From Rhodobacter viridis (GTDB lineage Bacteria > Pseudomonadota > Alphaproteobacteria > Rhodobacterales > Rhodobacteraceae), in the NCBI RefSeq assembly GCF_003217355.1, contig NZ_QJTK01000007.1:1-64000 (forward strand): DNA of 64,000 nucleotides, in the 5' to 3' direction. Below, one piece after another: positions 38,468 through 46,325 of this stretch (the first letter of the stretch is position 1; each line of letters starts with the position of its first letter). The notes beneath the pieces are model-generated. The model made no database searches. It had not been told where the DNA came from and saw only the letters and a program-made list of their open reading frames with translations. The translations under genes were made by a program, and so were the position numbers.

Positions 38468-38566
38468 GGCATCCTCGGTCTTGCGCGGGTCTGGCCCCGC
38501 CGTCCCGATCTAGCCGAAGTTGCCGCAGAGCGAAACGCCCCGCGGCTGGGTGATAATCGCGCAGGT

Positions 38567-38995
38567 TTACCAATGCCCGATGTTGGGCATAGAAATCCAC
38601 GGCTCGGCGGGCGGCAGGGCCTCTCCGATCTGCAGGAGTTCCACCGAGGCATTGTCGGGGCTGCGCACGAAGGCCATGCGGCCATCGCGCGGCGGGCGGT
38701 TGATCGTCACGCCGTTCGCCTGCAGATGCGCGCAGAGGTCGTAGATATTCTCGACCCCATAGGCGAGATGGCCGAAATGGCGGCTGTCCGACGGCAGGGC
38801 GGCATCGCCATCCCAGTTGAAGGTCAGCTCGACCGGGGTGTCTTCCTGCCCCGGCGCGGCCATGAAGACGAGCGTGAAGCGGCCCTGTTCATTCTCGATC
38901 CGACGGGTTTCGCGCAGGCCCAGAAGCGCAAAGAAATCCATCGTGCACTGCAAATCGAGCACGCGCAGCATGGTGTGAAGATAGCGTATCTGCAT
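38567..38995 (-). CDS. gloA: Lactoylglutathione lyase (glyoxalase I)
   Basis: This 142-residue protein is a vicinal-oxygen-chelate enzyme converting the methylglyoxal-glutathione hemithioacetal to S-lactoylglutathione. It begins MQIRYLHTMLRVLDL, matching GloA, with a metal-ligand His (YLHTM), a Glu (TPVELTFNWD), a second His (HFGHLAYGVENI) and a Glu (NASVELLQI). The ATG at 38995 is preceded by GGAGACCTCC. An upstream frame extension of 12 residues has no support. Confidence 0.9.
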   Translation of the reverse strand: MQIRYLHTMLRVLDLQCTMDFFALLGLRETRRIENEQGRFTLVFMAAPGQEDTPVELTFNWDGDAALPSDSRHFGHLAYGVENIYDLCAHLQANGVTINRPPRDGRMAFVRSPDNASVELLQIGEALPPAEPWISMPNIGHW

Positions 38996-39052
38996 GGGAG
39001 GTCTCCGTATTTCGCGCGAACGATAGCGCAATCATCGGCGGGCACAAGCGCC

Positions 39053-40483
39053 TCAGAAGGTCGAGCGCCAGCCCACCGCGACCGCAACCTCGGACCGGCT
39101 GAAGCGCGAGACGTTGCTGTCGACCTTCAGCGCCTGCAGCTTCACCTCGGGGGCGAAGGCCGCGATGCCGAGTTTCGGCACCGTCATTCCCAGCTCGGCA
39201 AAGATCGCGTCATCTTGCCGCCCGCCTTCGGGATGCATGAAGAGGACCATGTAATCGGGGTAGACCGTGGTCGAGACCCCGGCCGCAAGGTTCAAGGCCA
39301 GCGGGCCAAGCTGCGCCTTGGGCTGAAAGCTGGCGCTGCCCGCCACCGACCAGTAGCGCGATTGCGACGAGGGGCTGAGCAGGGTGCTGGCCGACAGACC
39401 GACGCCCCAGGTGCCTTTGGCGGTGGCCCCGCGCAGGCCGAAATCCAGCTCCTGCCGCCGGTCGATCCGTGCCATGTCGACCCAGTCGCGGCGCTCGTAG
39501 GCGGCGCCGAAATTCAGCTGCAGCTGCGGGCTCAGCGTCTTGCTGCCCGCCAGATCCAGCCCCTGCCAGTCATAGGCGGGCAGGCCGCCCTGCCACAGAC
39601 GCCCGGCCTCGAGCTGCCCGGTGACGACGAACCCGGAGCCGAAGTTGCGGCTGTGCTGCAGATTGGCAGCCAGCGAGGCGGTCGAATAGTCGGAGTTGCG
39701 GATCTCGACCGGGGCAGGGGGCGTGCCGCTGCCCCAATAAATCGGCGTCACCATCGGACGGCCGTAGAAATCGACAAGCCGCGTGTAACCGCTCAGCCCG
39801 ACGCGGGTCTGCGATGTCGCATCTTGCGCAACCCGCAGGCTGGCACTGGCATCGGCCGTGCCCACGACCCCGCCCAAGGCCATCGCATCGTCGCTGAGCC
39901 AGCCCACCGTGTCATAGCCGTCGATCACGTTGGTGCGGTCATCCGCGCCGCCATTGACGTTGTTCGAGGGCCGCACCCCCAGCTTCAGGTTGAAGGCGAG
40001 CGGATTGAGCGCGCCGAGACGGCGGAAATCCCGCACGCCAACGGCCCGCGCCCGGTCGTCGGGGGCATATTGGATCGTCTGACGCGCCCAGAACGCCGCC
40101 GCGCCAAAGCGCTTTTCGGCCAGAGCCGCCTGCCCGGCGACGCGGGCCGCCTCGTAATGCTGGCGCGGCGACTGCGCGGTGAAAAAGCTGCGCCGCGCCG
40201 CCTTTCGGGCGGTGGCGGTGTTGCCCTCGGCCAGCGACAGCCGGGCGAAGATGTAATGGCCAAGCGGGTTCTTCGGATCGCGGTGCAAAAGCTCGGCGGC
40301 CAGAGCCGCCGCCTCGGGCGCCCGTCCCGAGGCCACCGCCTGCACCGCCGCCGTGCCCAGTTGCTCGGCGGTTGCTTCGGCCACCGGAATGCGGCGCGGG
40401 GTCTCGGCGGGGGCCGGAGCCGCCGCCGCAAGGCCCAGCACCAAAGCCGCCGCCAGCCGCCGCAGCGCCTCAGGGGGCCACAT
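39053..40483 (-). CDS. Slam-like outer-membrane protein (TPR plus DUF560 barrel), surface lipoprotein exporter
   Basis: This protein of about 476 residues has a signal peptide (cleavage after APAPA). An N-terminal helical region with TPR-like repeats (about 35-155) follows, then a C-terminal beta-barrel that starts around NPLAFNLKLGVRPSNNVNG. That block recalls the Slam barrel start 'P..FN......SNN.N.A'. The protein ends in VGWRSTF with a terminal phenylalanine, the signal for outer-membrane insertion. The preceding gene encodes a TbpB-like lipoprotein, and the reading frames overlap, as expected for a Slam exporter and its client. I use ATG 40483; GTG 40489 is also possible. Confidence 0.75.
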   Translation of the reverse strand: MWPPEALRRLAAALVLGLAAAAPAPAETPRRIPVAEATAEQLGTAAVQAVASGRAPEAAALAAELLHRDPKNPLGHYIFARLSLAEGNTATARKAARRSFFTAQSPRQHYEAARVAGQAALAEKRFGAAAFWARQTIQYAPDDRARAVGVRDFRRLGALNPLAFNLKLGVRPSNNVNGGADDRTNVIDGYDTVGWLSDDAMALGGVVGTADASASLRVAQDATSQTRVGLSGYTRLVDFYGRPMVTPIYWGSGTPPAPVEIRNSDYSTASLAANLQHSRNFGSGFVVTGQLEAGRLWQGGLPAYDWQGLDLAGSKTLSPQLQLNFGAAYERRDWVDMARIDRRQELDFGLRGATAKGTWGVGLSASTLLSPSSQSRYWSVAGSASFQPKAQLGPLALNLAAGVSTTVYPDYMVLFMHPEGGRQDDAIFAELGMTVPKLGIAAFAPEVKLQALKVDSNVSRFSRSEVAVAVGWRSTF

Positions 40484-41411
40484 TGTCACAGATCGGCAAC
40501 GTGTTGCTCGGGCCGCATTGCGTCAGCACGAAGACGCCGTGTTCCTGCTCGTTTTCCCAGTTCGGGTTGAACTCGGTCAGGTGCACGACGCCCGCCACCG
40601 AATTCGCCCCCTCGCCGCCGAAGATGCCGCCATATGTGCCGATCACGGTTTGGTCCGCATATTCCGCCGCGCCGCTGAAGGTGCCGGCTCTCGTATCGGG
40701 ATCGTCAGTCGGGTCGATCGAGGTGGGGACCAAAATCACATCGACCAGTGCCGTGTGCGTATCGACAAGCTCGCGGTTCGAGATCGATCCCCGCACCGTG
40801 TTGTCGGTAAAGTTGGTGTCGAGGAAGATATCCCCTGTCACCCTGCTTGGCTGCGCGGGGATGACGCTGCCGGACACGGATCCGGACACCGGCAGCGCAA
40901 CGTCATCCGGCCCGCCGTCGCGCGGCGCGTTCACGTTCGTCACCGCGGCATAGCTGCCCGCGTAATGCACCGTTCCGTCGGCGCTATTGGTCTTCGGCGC
41001 ATCGAAGCCGCCCGCACGGTCGTAGCTGCCGCCCGCGTAATAGACGTTCGAAACCCCGCCATCGCCCACGGTCACCGCCTGCACCGAACCATCCGTGGAA
41101 ATCGCACCGAGCGCCACATAAAGCCGATCGAGCGGCGTTTCCTGCGTCCTGTAGGCGGAATACCCGGGCACATCGAGCCGGGTGTCGCGCTCATATGTCA
41201 CCTCTGCCGGATGTCCGTCGCCGCCTTCGATGTTCACCTTCATCGTTTCGCCGTCAAAGCTGACCGATTTCAGGTTTTTGGCGAGCTCCGGCGGAATGCT
41301 TGAGGTGTCGCCGCCGCCGCCGCCGTTGTTCCCACCCGAAGAGATGATGGCCGGTCCGCTGCACGCGCCAATCGCAAGGAGTGCCGCAAGCGGCCAAACC
41401 CGTCTGATCAT
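40470..41411 (-). CDS. TbpB-like surface lipoprotein, probable Slam client
   Basis: This 313-residue lipoprotein has a lipobox ending at Cys17 (LLAIGAC), then a glycine-rich flexible tether (SSGGNNGGGGG), then a beta-rich region. The C-terminal part carries GTFSGAAEYADQTVIGTYGG and FGGEGANSVAGVV, similar to the beta-barrel lobe of transferrin-binding-protein-B-like lipoproteins (where G.F.G..A.EV.G.. is repeated). Two cysteines near the C-terminus (CGPSNTLPIC) may form a disulfide. First gene of a two-gene unit with the Slam-like exporter; stop and start overlap. Ligand unknown. Confidence 0.72.
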   Translation of the reverse strand: MIRRVWPLAALLAIGACSGPAIISSGGNNGGGGGDTSSIPPELAKNLKSVSFDGETMKVNIEGGDGHPAEVTYERDTRLDVPGYSAYRTQETPLDRLYVALGAISTDGSVQAVTVGDGGVSNVYYAGGSYDRAGGFDAPKTNSADGTVHYAGSYAAVTNVNAPRDGGPDDVALPVSGSVSGSVIPAQPSRVTGDIFLDTNFTDNTVRGSISNRELVDTHTALVDVILVPTSIDPTDDPDTRAGTFSGAAEYADQTVIGTYGGIFGGEGANSVAGVVHLTEFNPNWENEQEHGVFVLTQCGPSNTLPICDNVAP

Positions 41412-41616
41412 TATTTTGTCTTTCGTTGACTGCTCGTTGGCCCAAAGTTGACGAAAAATCGCAAAAAAGTCAATTTGCAACGGCCCCGTCGCCCCCGCCT
41501 CGGCCAAGCGTGCCCCGGCTGCGACAGTGCTTTCGCCCGCCCCACCGTATCTCGCGGTTTCGGCGGCTGTCTTTGCCAGATATAGTCGCGCCGATTCTAT
41601 GCCCCGGAGGCCCCCC

Positions 41617-42531
41617 ATGTCGCTTACCCCAGACCAGCTTGCCGAGATCGACGCCCAGCGGGCCAGCAGCCAGACCACGCTGCGGTCCACCTCGGAGGGC
41701 ATGGAGGCGCGGCTCTACAAGGCCCATCCGGTGCTCGACCACGGGCTGATCCGGGTCATCGACTACATGGGCGACGATGCCGCGATCTGTCAGGCGGCGC
41801 GGGTCAGCTACGGCCGCGGCACCAAGGCGGTCTCCGACGACCGCGGCCTGATCCGCTATCTGATGCGGCACTGGCACTCGACCCCCTTCGAGATGTGCGA
41901 GGTCAAGTTCCACGTCAAGCTGCCGATCTTCGTCGCCCGGCAGTGGATCCGCCACCGCACCGCGAATGTGAACGAATATTCCGCGCGCTATTCGGTGATG
42001 GACCGCGAATTCTACATCCCCGCGCCCGAGCATCTGGCGGCGCAATCGACGGTGAACAACCAGGGCCGCGGTCAGGTTCTGGAAGGCGCCGAGGCGGCCC
42101 GGGTGCTCGACCTTCTGCGCGAAGATGCGATGCGCGCCTATGACCATTACGAGGACATGCTGACGCCCGATGCCGAGGCGGGCAAGCTGGGTCTGGCGCG
42201 GGAGCTGGCGCGGATGAACCTGCCCGCGAACGTCTACACGCAATGGTACTGGAAGATCGACCTGCACAATCTCTTCCACTTCCTGCGCCTGCGCGCCGAC
42301 GTGCATGCGCAATACGAGATCCGCATCTATGCCCAGATCATGTGCGACATCGTGAAGGACTGGGTGCCGCAAGCCTACGCGGCCTTCGAGGATTATCGTC
42401 TGGGCGCGGTGAGTGTGTCCGCGACGGCGAAAGAGGTGCTCAAGCGCCGTCTGGCGGGCGAAGTGGTGACCGCGGAGACCTCCGGCATGAGCAAGGGCGA
42501 GTGGCGGGAGTTTGTGGAGGAGTGGGGGTGA
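41617..42531 (+). CDS. thyX: Flavin-dependent thymidylate synthase ThyX
   Basis: This 304-residue enzyme makes dTMP from dUMP using FAD, NADPH and methylenetetrahydrofolate. It carries the ThyX signature [14 protein letters not shown] at residues 112-125 (arginines and Ser122 of the RHR...S.RY motif), plus the C-terminal [18 protein letters not shown] substrate-binding block. CCGGAGG precedes the ATG at 41617. The frame is open upstream to 41527, but that part lacks similarity. Its stop overlaps the start of the following AT-rich gene (GTGA), so the two are coupled. Confidence 0.96.
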   Translation: MSLTPDQLAEIDAQRASSQTTLRSTSEGMEARLYKAHPVLDHGLIRVIDYMGDDAAICQAARVSYGRGTKAVSDDRGLIRYLMRHWHSTPFEMCEVKFHVKLPIFVARQWIRHRTANVNEYSARYSVMDREFYIPAPEHLAAQSTVNNQGRGQVLEGAEAARVLDLLREDAMRAYDHYEDMLTPDAEAGKLGLARELARMNLPANVYTQWYWKIDLHNLFHFLRLRADVHAQYEIRIYAQIMCDIVKDWVPQAYAAFEDYRLGAVSVSATAKEVLKRRLAGEVVTAETSGMSKGEWREFVEEWG

Positions 42532-43412
42532 CGGAGTACCCTCCCGAGGAGGTTTTGAAGTCTTTCGAAAAGCACGAACGAGCGGCCATCAAAGCTGGAC
42601 TTCTTCCGAGGGAACGCTCCGCTCATGTTATTCCTAAAGTGTGTAAAGATTTTGGCGTTCAATATGTAATATCTCCATGGCAAAAGCCTCACCCTCTTAT
42701 ATCTCACTTGGAGAGTCTATATTCTAAAATTCTTCGGCAAGCTGATCGAGGTGCCGGTGCCATATTTACGGGCGTTGCCTGCCATCTCGACAGCTTCTTT
42801 CCTGTAATTTTTCCGATAGCATATGGGACTTGCAGGCTGGATGTTCGAGATTGTATCGAAATTAATGATGAGCAGTGGTCCAGGTTGAAGTGCTTCCCTG
42901 AAGAGCACGACGAATTCATGTTTCAGGTCTGCGACGTTTTTGACATCGGCGCAAGCTTGGGATGTTATGACGATTTCTCCATGCCTGATGGTTATGCTGG
43001 AGATTTGTTTCGCCTGTCTTGCCAATATATGGAGGCCGCGGTTGCTGCGGCGATTGGAAACTTTCGCCTAAAAGGTGCGGTCCAGTCTGCTATTGTGGCG
43101 GCGGAACTTAGTGTTAAGTCTGCGGCAGTCGTGGTTTCAGATTTGAATGAAACTCAGTTGCGGGAGGAAATCGGGCACAGGATTTCGGATGCGAAGAAAT
43201 TTATTTGTACTGATCCTCGTTATGATTGGTCGGCGCTGGCTGCCCAAATCAAGAACATGCCCGAACTTGTCAGGAATAGATATGATCCCCAAAGTTTTTC
43301 AAGAACTGAGGCAAGGAAGGTCATTATTTCGGCGCAGCGGGTAATTGCGCTGAATGCTGCCTCGTATTCCGGGGCAACCTCACGAAATAAGTTCTATGTC
43401 CCTACTCGATAA
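42528..43412 (+). CDS. Unknown protein with HEPN-like C-terminal domain, AT-rich
   Basis: The protein has 294 residues, starting with GTG at 42528 inside the thyX stop (GTGA overlap). Codon use and base composition differ from everything else here: the segment 42661-42720 has 23 G/C of 60. Residues 1-150 match nothing I know. From about 165 on it is helical with the order seen in HEPN domains: [30 protein letters not shown], then [10 protein letters not shown], which contains an R-x4-H motif (Arg212, His217), and [18 protein letters not shown] near the end. HEPN proteins are often RNases or partners in toxin and defence systems. Probably acquired; function uncertain. Confidence 0.55.
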   Translation: MTEYPPEEVLKSFEKHERAAIKAGLLPRERSAHVIPKVCKDFGVQYVISPWQKPHPLISHLESLYSKILRQADRGAGAIFTGVACHLDSFFPVIFPIAYGTCRLDVRDCIEINDEQWSRLKCFPEEHDEFMFQVCDVFDIGASLGCYDDFSMPDGYAGDLFRLSCQYMEAAVAAAIGNFRLKGAVQSAIVAAELSVKSAAVVVSDLNETQLREEIGHRISDAKKFICTDPRYDWSALAAQIKNMPELVRNRYDPQSFSRTEARKVIISAQRVIALNAASYSGATSRNKFYVPTR

Positions 43413-43493
43413 GAGCCTTTCGAAGGTTCTCGTGCTTCTGCATTTTTTCTCCGGTCGCACATGGGCAGTTTGTTTCGCCAGATGCTTTGCATC

Positions 43494-43532
43494 GGGCAGC
43501 GCCCGACCCGCCCCCACGGGCGGGCGCTGCCC
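43494..43532. repeat. GC-rich inverted repeat upstream of moaD
   Basis: GGGCAGCGCCCG (43494-43505) and CGGGCGCTGCCC (43521-43532) form a 12-bp perfect stem, with a further short hairpin CCCGCCCC/ACGGGCGGG inside the loop. It is followed by CCCCC rather than T residues, so it is more likely an intergenic repeat or structured leader than an intrinsic terminator. Confidence 0.5.
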
Positions 43533-43593
43533 CCCCCGTTGCCTCTCCCCCCCGGCCTCGCTAGGGTCACCCCGAACCACCACCGGGGGACAC

Positions 43594-43842
43594 ATGCTCG
43601 ACATCGTCTATTTCGCCTGGGTGCGCGAGCGCATCGGCCTGCCGCGCGAGCGGGTCGAGACCTCGGCCGCCACCGTCCTTGATCTCGTGACCGAACTGCG
43701 CGCCCGCGAGCCGCGCTATGAGGCGGCCTTTGCCGATACCTCGGCGCTGCGGGTGGCGCTCGATCAGCAGCTGGCCGGGTTCGATGCGCCCTTGGCAGGC
43801 GTGCGCGAGGTCGCGTTCTTTCCGCCGATGACAGGGGGCTGA
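43594..43842 (+). CDS. moaD: Molybdopterin synthase small subunit MoaD
   Basis: The 82-residue ubiquitin-fold protein begins MLDIVYFAWVRERIG and ends in FFPPMTGG, with the C-terminal double glycine that is thiocarboxylated to donate sulfur in molybdopterin synthesis. It lies 1 base before moaE, forming a two-gene unit just upstream of the molybdenum formate dehydrogenase operon. Length is normal. Confidence 0.94.
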   Translation: MLDIVYFAWVRERIGLPRERVETSAATVLDLVTELRAREPRYEAAFADTSALRVALDQQLAGFDAPLAGVREVAFFPPMTGG

Positions 43843-43843
43843 G

Positions 43844-44290
43844 ATGCCGGTTCGGGTGCAGGACGCCGGTTTCGACTTTGGCGCCGAGATGTCGGCCTTT
43901 TCCGAAAACCGCGAAAACGTCGGCGCGGTCGTGGGCTTTCTGGGCCTTGTGCGCGACGATACCGGAACGCTTGAGGCGCTGGAGATCGAGCATTACCCCG
44001 GCATGTGCGAAAGCGCGATTGCCGCGATGGTCGAGGAGGCGCGGGCGCGCTGGGATCTGGCCGATGCGCTGGTCATTCACCGGCACGGGCGGCTTGCGGT
44101 CGGCGCGCAGATCATGATGGTCGCCACCGCCGCGCGGCACCGGGTGGCGGCCTTCGAGGCGGCGGAATTCCTGATGGATTATCTGAAATCCCGCGCGCCA
44201 TTCTGGAAGAAGGAAGTGAGCCGTGACGGTGACAGTTGGGTCGCCGCCAAGGACGCCGACGAAGACGCGCTGAGCCGCTGGCAGGGCTGA
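43844..44290 (+). CDS. moaE: Molybdopterin synthase catalytic subunit MoaE
   Basis: This 148-residue protein is the catalytic partner of MoaD, inserting two sulfurs into precursor Z. The family blocks are all present: GAVVGFLGLVRDD, IEHYPGMCESAI, HRHGRLAVG and FLMDYLKSRAPFWKKE with the catalytic lysines. The ATG at 43844 overlaps the end of moaD by spacing of one base. The product would feed the molybdenum cofactor needed by the formate dehydrogenase encoded next. Confidence 0.95.
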   Translation: MPVRVQDAGFDFGAEMSAFSENRENVGAVVGFLGLVRDDTGTLEALEIEHYPGMCESAIAAMVEEARARWDLADALVIHRHGRLAVGAQIMMVATAARHRVAAFEAAEFLMDYLKSRAPFWKKEVSRDGDSWVAAKDADEDALSRWQG

Positions 44291-44373
44291 TCCTTCGCAA
44301 AACCGCCATCACCTGTCGGAAACCGCATTGCCTTGTGTGTCCCTTCGTCGCAGGCTGGGTGCGGGAGGACGAC

Positions 44374-44826
44374 ATGACCGACACCGCGCGCCTGCGCGCC
44401 ATTCTTGCGGCCCATCGCGGCCGGGAGGGGGCGCTTTTGCCGATCCTGCATGATGTGCAGGAGGCTTTCGGCTTCATTCCCGATGACAGTTACGCCCCGA
44501 TTGCCGCCGATCTGGGGCTGACGCGGGCCGAGGTGGCGGGGGTCGTCGGCTTCTACCACGATTTCCGCAAGGCGCCCGCGGGGCGGCATGTGATCAAGCT
44601 CTGCCGGGCCGAGGCCTGTCAGGCGATGGGATCTGACGCGGTGCAGGCGCGGTTGGAAAGCGCGCTGGGGCTGCGGCTGGGCGACTCGTCGTCGGCGGTG
44701 ACGCTCGAAGCCGTCTATTGTCTGGGCCTCTGCGCCTGTGCGCCCGCGGCGATGGTGAATGATCGGCTGATCGGGCGGCTCGATGCGGCCGCGGTAGACG
44801 GGATCGTGGCGGAGGTGGGCGCATGA
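44374..44826 (+). CDS. fdsG: FdsG, gamma subunit of NAD-dependent formate dehydrogenase
   Basis: This 150-residue protein resembles NuoE of complex I. It holds a [2Fe-2S] cluster through Cys77 and Cys82 (LCRAEACQAMG) and Cys116 and Cys120 (YCLGLCACAPA). It transfers electrons between the FdsB flavin site and the iron-sulfur chain of FdsA. GGGAGGA lies 7 bases before the ATG at 44374. Its stop overlaps the fdsB start by four bases (ATGA). Confidence 0.95.
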   Translation: MTDTARLRAILAAHRGREGALLPILHDVQEAFGFIPDDSYAPIAADLGLTRAEVAGVVGFYHDFRKAPAGRHVIKLCRAEACQAMGSDAVQARLESALGLRLGDSSSAVTLEAVYCLGLCACAPAAMVNDRLIGRLDAAAVDGIVAEVGA

Positions 44827-46325
44827 AGATCTGGCTGCCCTGTGATGCGGCCGCGAAAGCCTGTGGCGCCGAAGCGGTTCTGGCCGTGCTGAAGCTTGAG
44901 GCGGACAAGCGTGGGGTGACGCTTGAGATCGCCCGCAACGGCTCGCGCGGGATGATCTGGCTCGAGCCGCTTCTGGAACTTGAAACCCCCGAAGGCCGGA
45001 TCGGCTTTGGCCCGATGACGCCCGCCGATGTGGCGGGCCTGTTCGATGCACCCGAAAGCCATCCGAAAGCCGTGGGTCTGGTCGAGGAAATCCCGTTCTT
45101 CAAGCGCCAGACGCGGCTGACCTTTGCCCGCTGCGGCCGGATCGAGCCGCTGTCGCTGGCGCAATTCGCCGCGACCGAAGGCTGGGCCGGGCTGCGCAAG
45201 GCGCTGAAGATGACCCCGGCCGAGGTGGTCGAGGAAGTCCTTGCCTCGGGCCTGCGCGGCCGCGGTGGCGCGGGCTTTCCGACCGGCATCAAATGGCGCA
45301 CCGTCGCCGCGGCGCAGGCCGATCAGAAATACATCGTCTGCAACGTCGACGAGGGGGACAGCGGGTCCTTTGCCGACCGGATGCTGATCGAGGGCGACCC
45401 CTTCTGTCTGGTCGAGGGCATGGCGATTGCCGGTCACGCGGTCGGCGCCACGCGCGGCTATGTCTACATCCGCTCGGAATACCCCGACGCGATCGCGGTG
45501 ATGCGCGAAGCCATCGCGATGGCGAAACCGTTCCTTGCGGAAGCCGGGTTCGAGATGGAGGTCCGCGTCGGCGCGGGCGCCTATGTCTGTGGCGAGGAAA
45601 CCTCGCTTCTGAATTCGCTTGAAGGCAAGCGCGGCACGGTGCGCACGAAACCGCCGCTGCCGGCGCTGAAGGGGCTGTTCGGCAAGCCGACCGTAGTCAA
45701 CAACCTGCTGTCGCTCGCCGCCGTGCCGTGGATTCTGGCGCATGGGGCGAAGGCCTATGAAAGCTTCGGCATGGACCGCTCGCGCGGCACGATCCCGTTG
45801 CAGATCGGCGGCAATGTGAAACGCGGCGGGCTGTTCGAGACCGGCTTCGGCATCACGCTGGGCGAGCTGGTCGAAGACATCTGCGGCGGCACCGCCACCG
45901 GCCGCCCGGTCAAGGCGGTGCAGGTGGGCGGGCCCTTGGGCGCCTATCACCCGGTTTCCGACTACCATCTGCCGTTCTGCTACGAGCAATTCGCGGGGCA
46001 GGGCGGGCTGGTCGGGCACGCGGGGCTTGTCGTGCATGACGAGACGGCCGACATGCTGAAACTCGCCCGGTTTGCCATGGAGTTCTGCGCGATTGAGAGC
46101 TGCGGCACCTGCACGCCCTGCCGCATCGGCGCGGTCCGCGGGGTCGAGGTGATCGACCGCATTGCCGCGGGCGATGCTTCGGCGATGCCGCTCCTTGATG
46201 ACCTGTGCCAGACGATGAAACTCGGCTCGCTTTGCGCCTTGGGGGGCTTCACCCCCTATCCGGTGCAAAGCGCGATCCGCCATTTCCCTGCCGACTTCCC
46301 CACGCTGCGCGAGGCCGCCGAATGA
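44823..46325 (+). CDS. fdsB: FdsB, FMN/NAD-binding beta subunit of formate dehydrogenase
   Basis: This 500-residue protein resembles NuoF, with an N-terminal NuoE/thioredoxin-like extension (about 1-110). It has GLRGRGGAGFPTGIKW (NAD/FMN site), CNVDEGDSGSFADR, EETSLLNSLEGKRG, and a C-terminal [4Fe-4S] motif ESCGTCTPCRIG. It is the diaphorase that reduces NAD+ with electrons from formate. Overlaps fdsG and fdsA by four bases each, showing translational coupling. Confidence 0.96.
   Translation: MKIWLPCDAAAKACGAEAVLAVLKLEADKRGVTLEIARNGSRGMIWLEPLLELETPEGRIGFGPMTPADVAGLFDAPESHPKAVGLVEEIPFFKRQTRLTFARCGRIEPLSLAQFAATEGWAGLRKALKMTPAEVVEEVLASGLRGRGGAGFPTGIKWRTVAAAQADQKYIVCNVDEGDSGSFADRMLIEGDPFCLVEGMAIAGHAVGATRGYVYIRSEYPDAIAVMREAIAMAKPFLAEAGFEMEVRVGAGAYVCGEETSLLNSLEGKRGTVRTKPPLPALKGLFGKPTVVNNLLSLAAVPWILAHGAKAYESFGMDRSRGTIPLQIGGNVKRGGLFETGFGITLGELVEDICGGTATGRPVKAVQVGGPLGAYHPVSDYHLPFCYEQFAGQGGLVGHAGLVVHDETADMLKLARFAMEFCAIESCGTCTPCRIGAVRGVEVIDRIAAGDASAMPLLDDLCQTMKLGSLCALGGFTPYPVQSAIRHFPADFPTLREAAE

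Noticed and set aside
43494-43532. A moco riboswitch upstream of moaD
   Set aside because: Only a simple GC-rich hairpin is visible. The conserved pseudoknot elements of the molybdenum-cofactor motif could not be identified.
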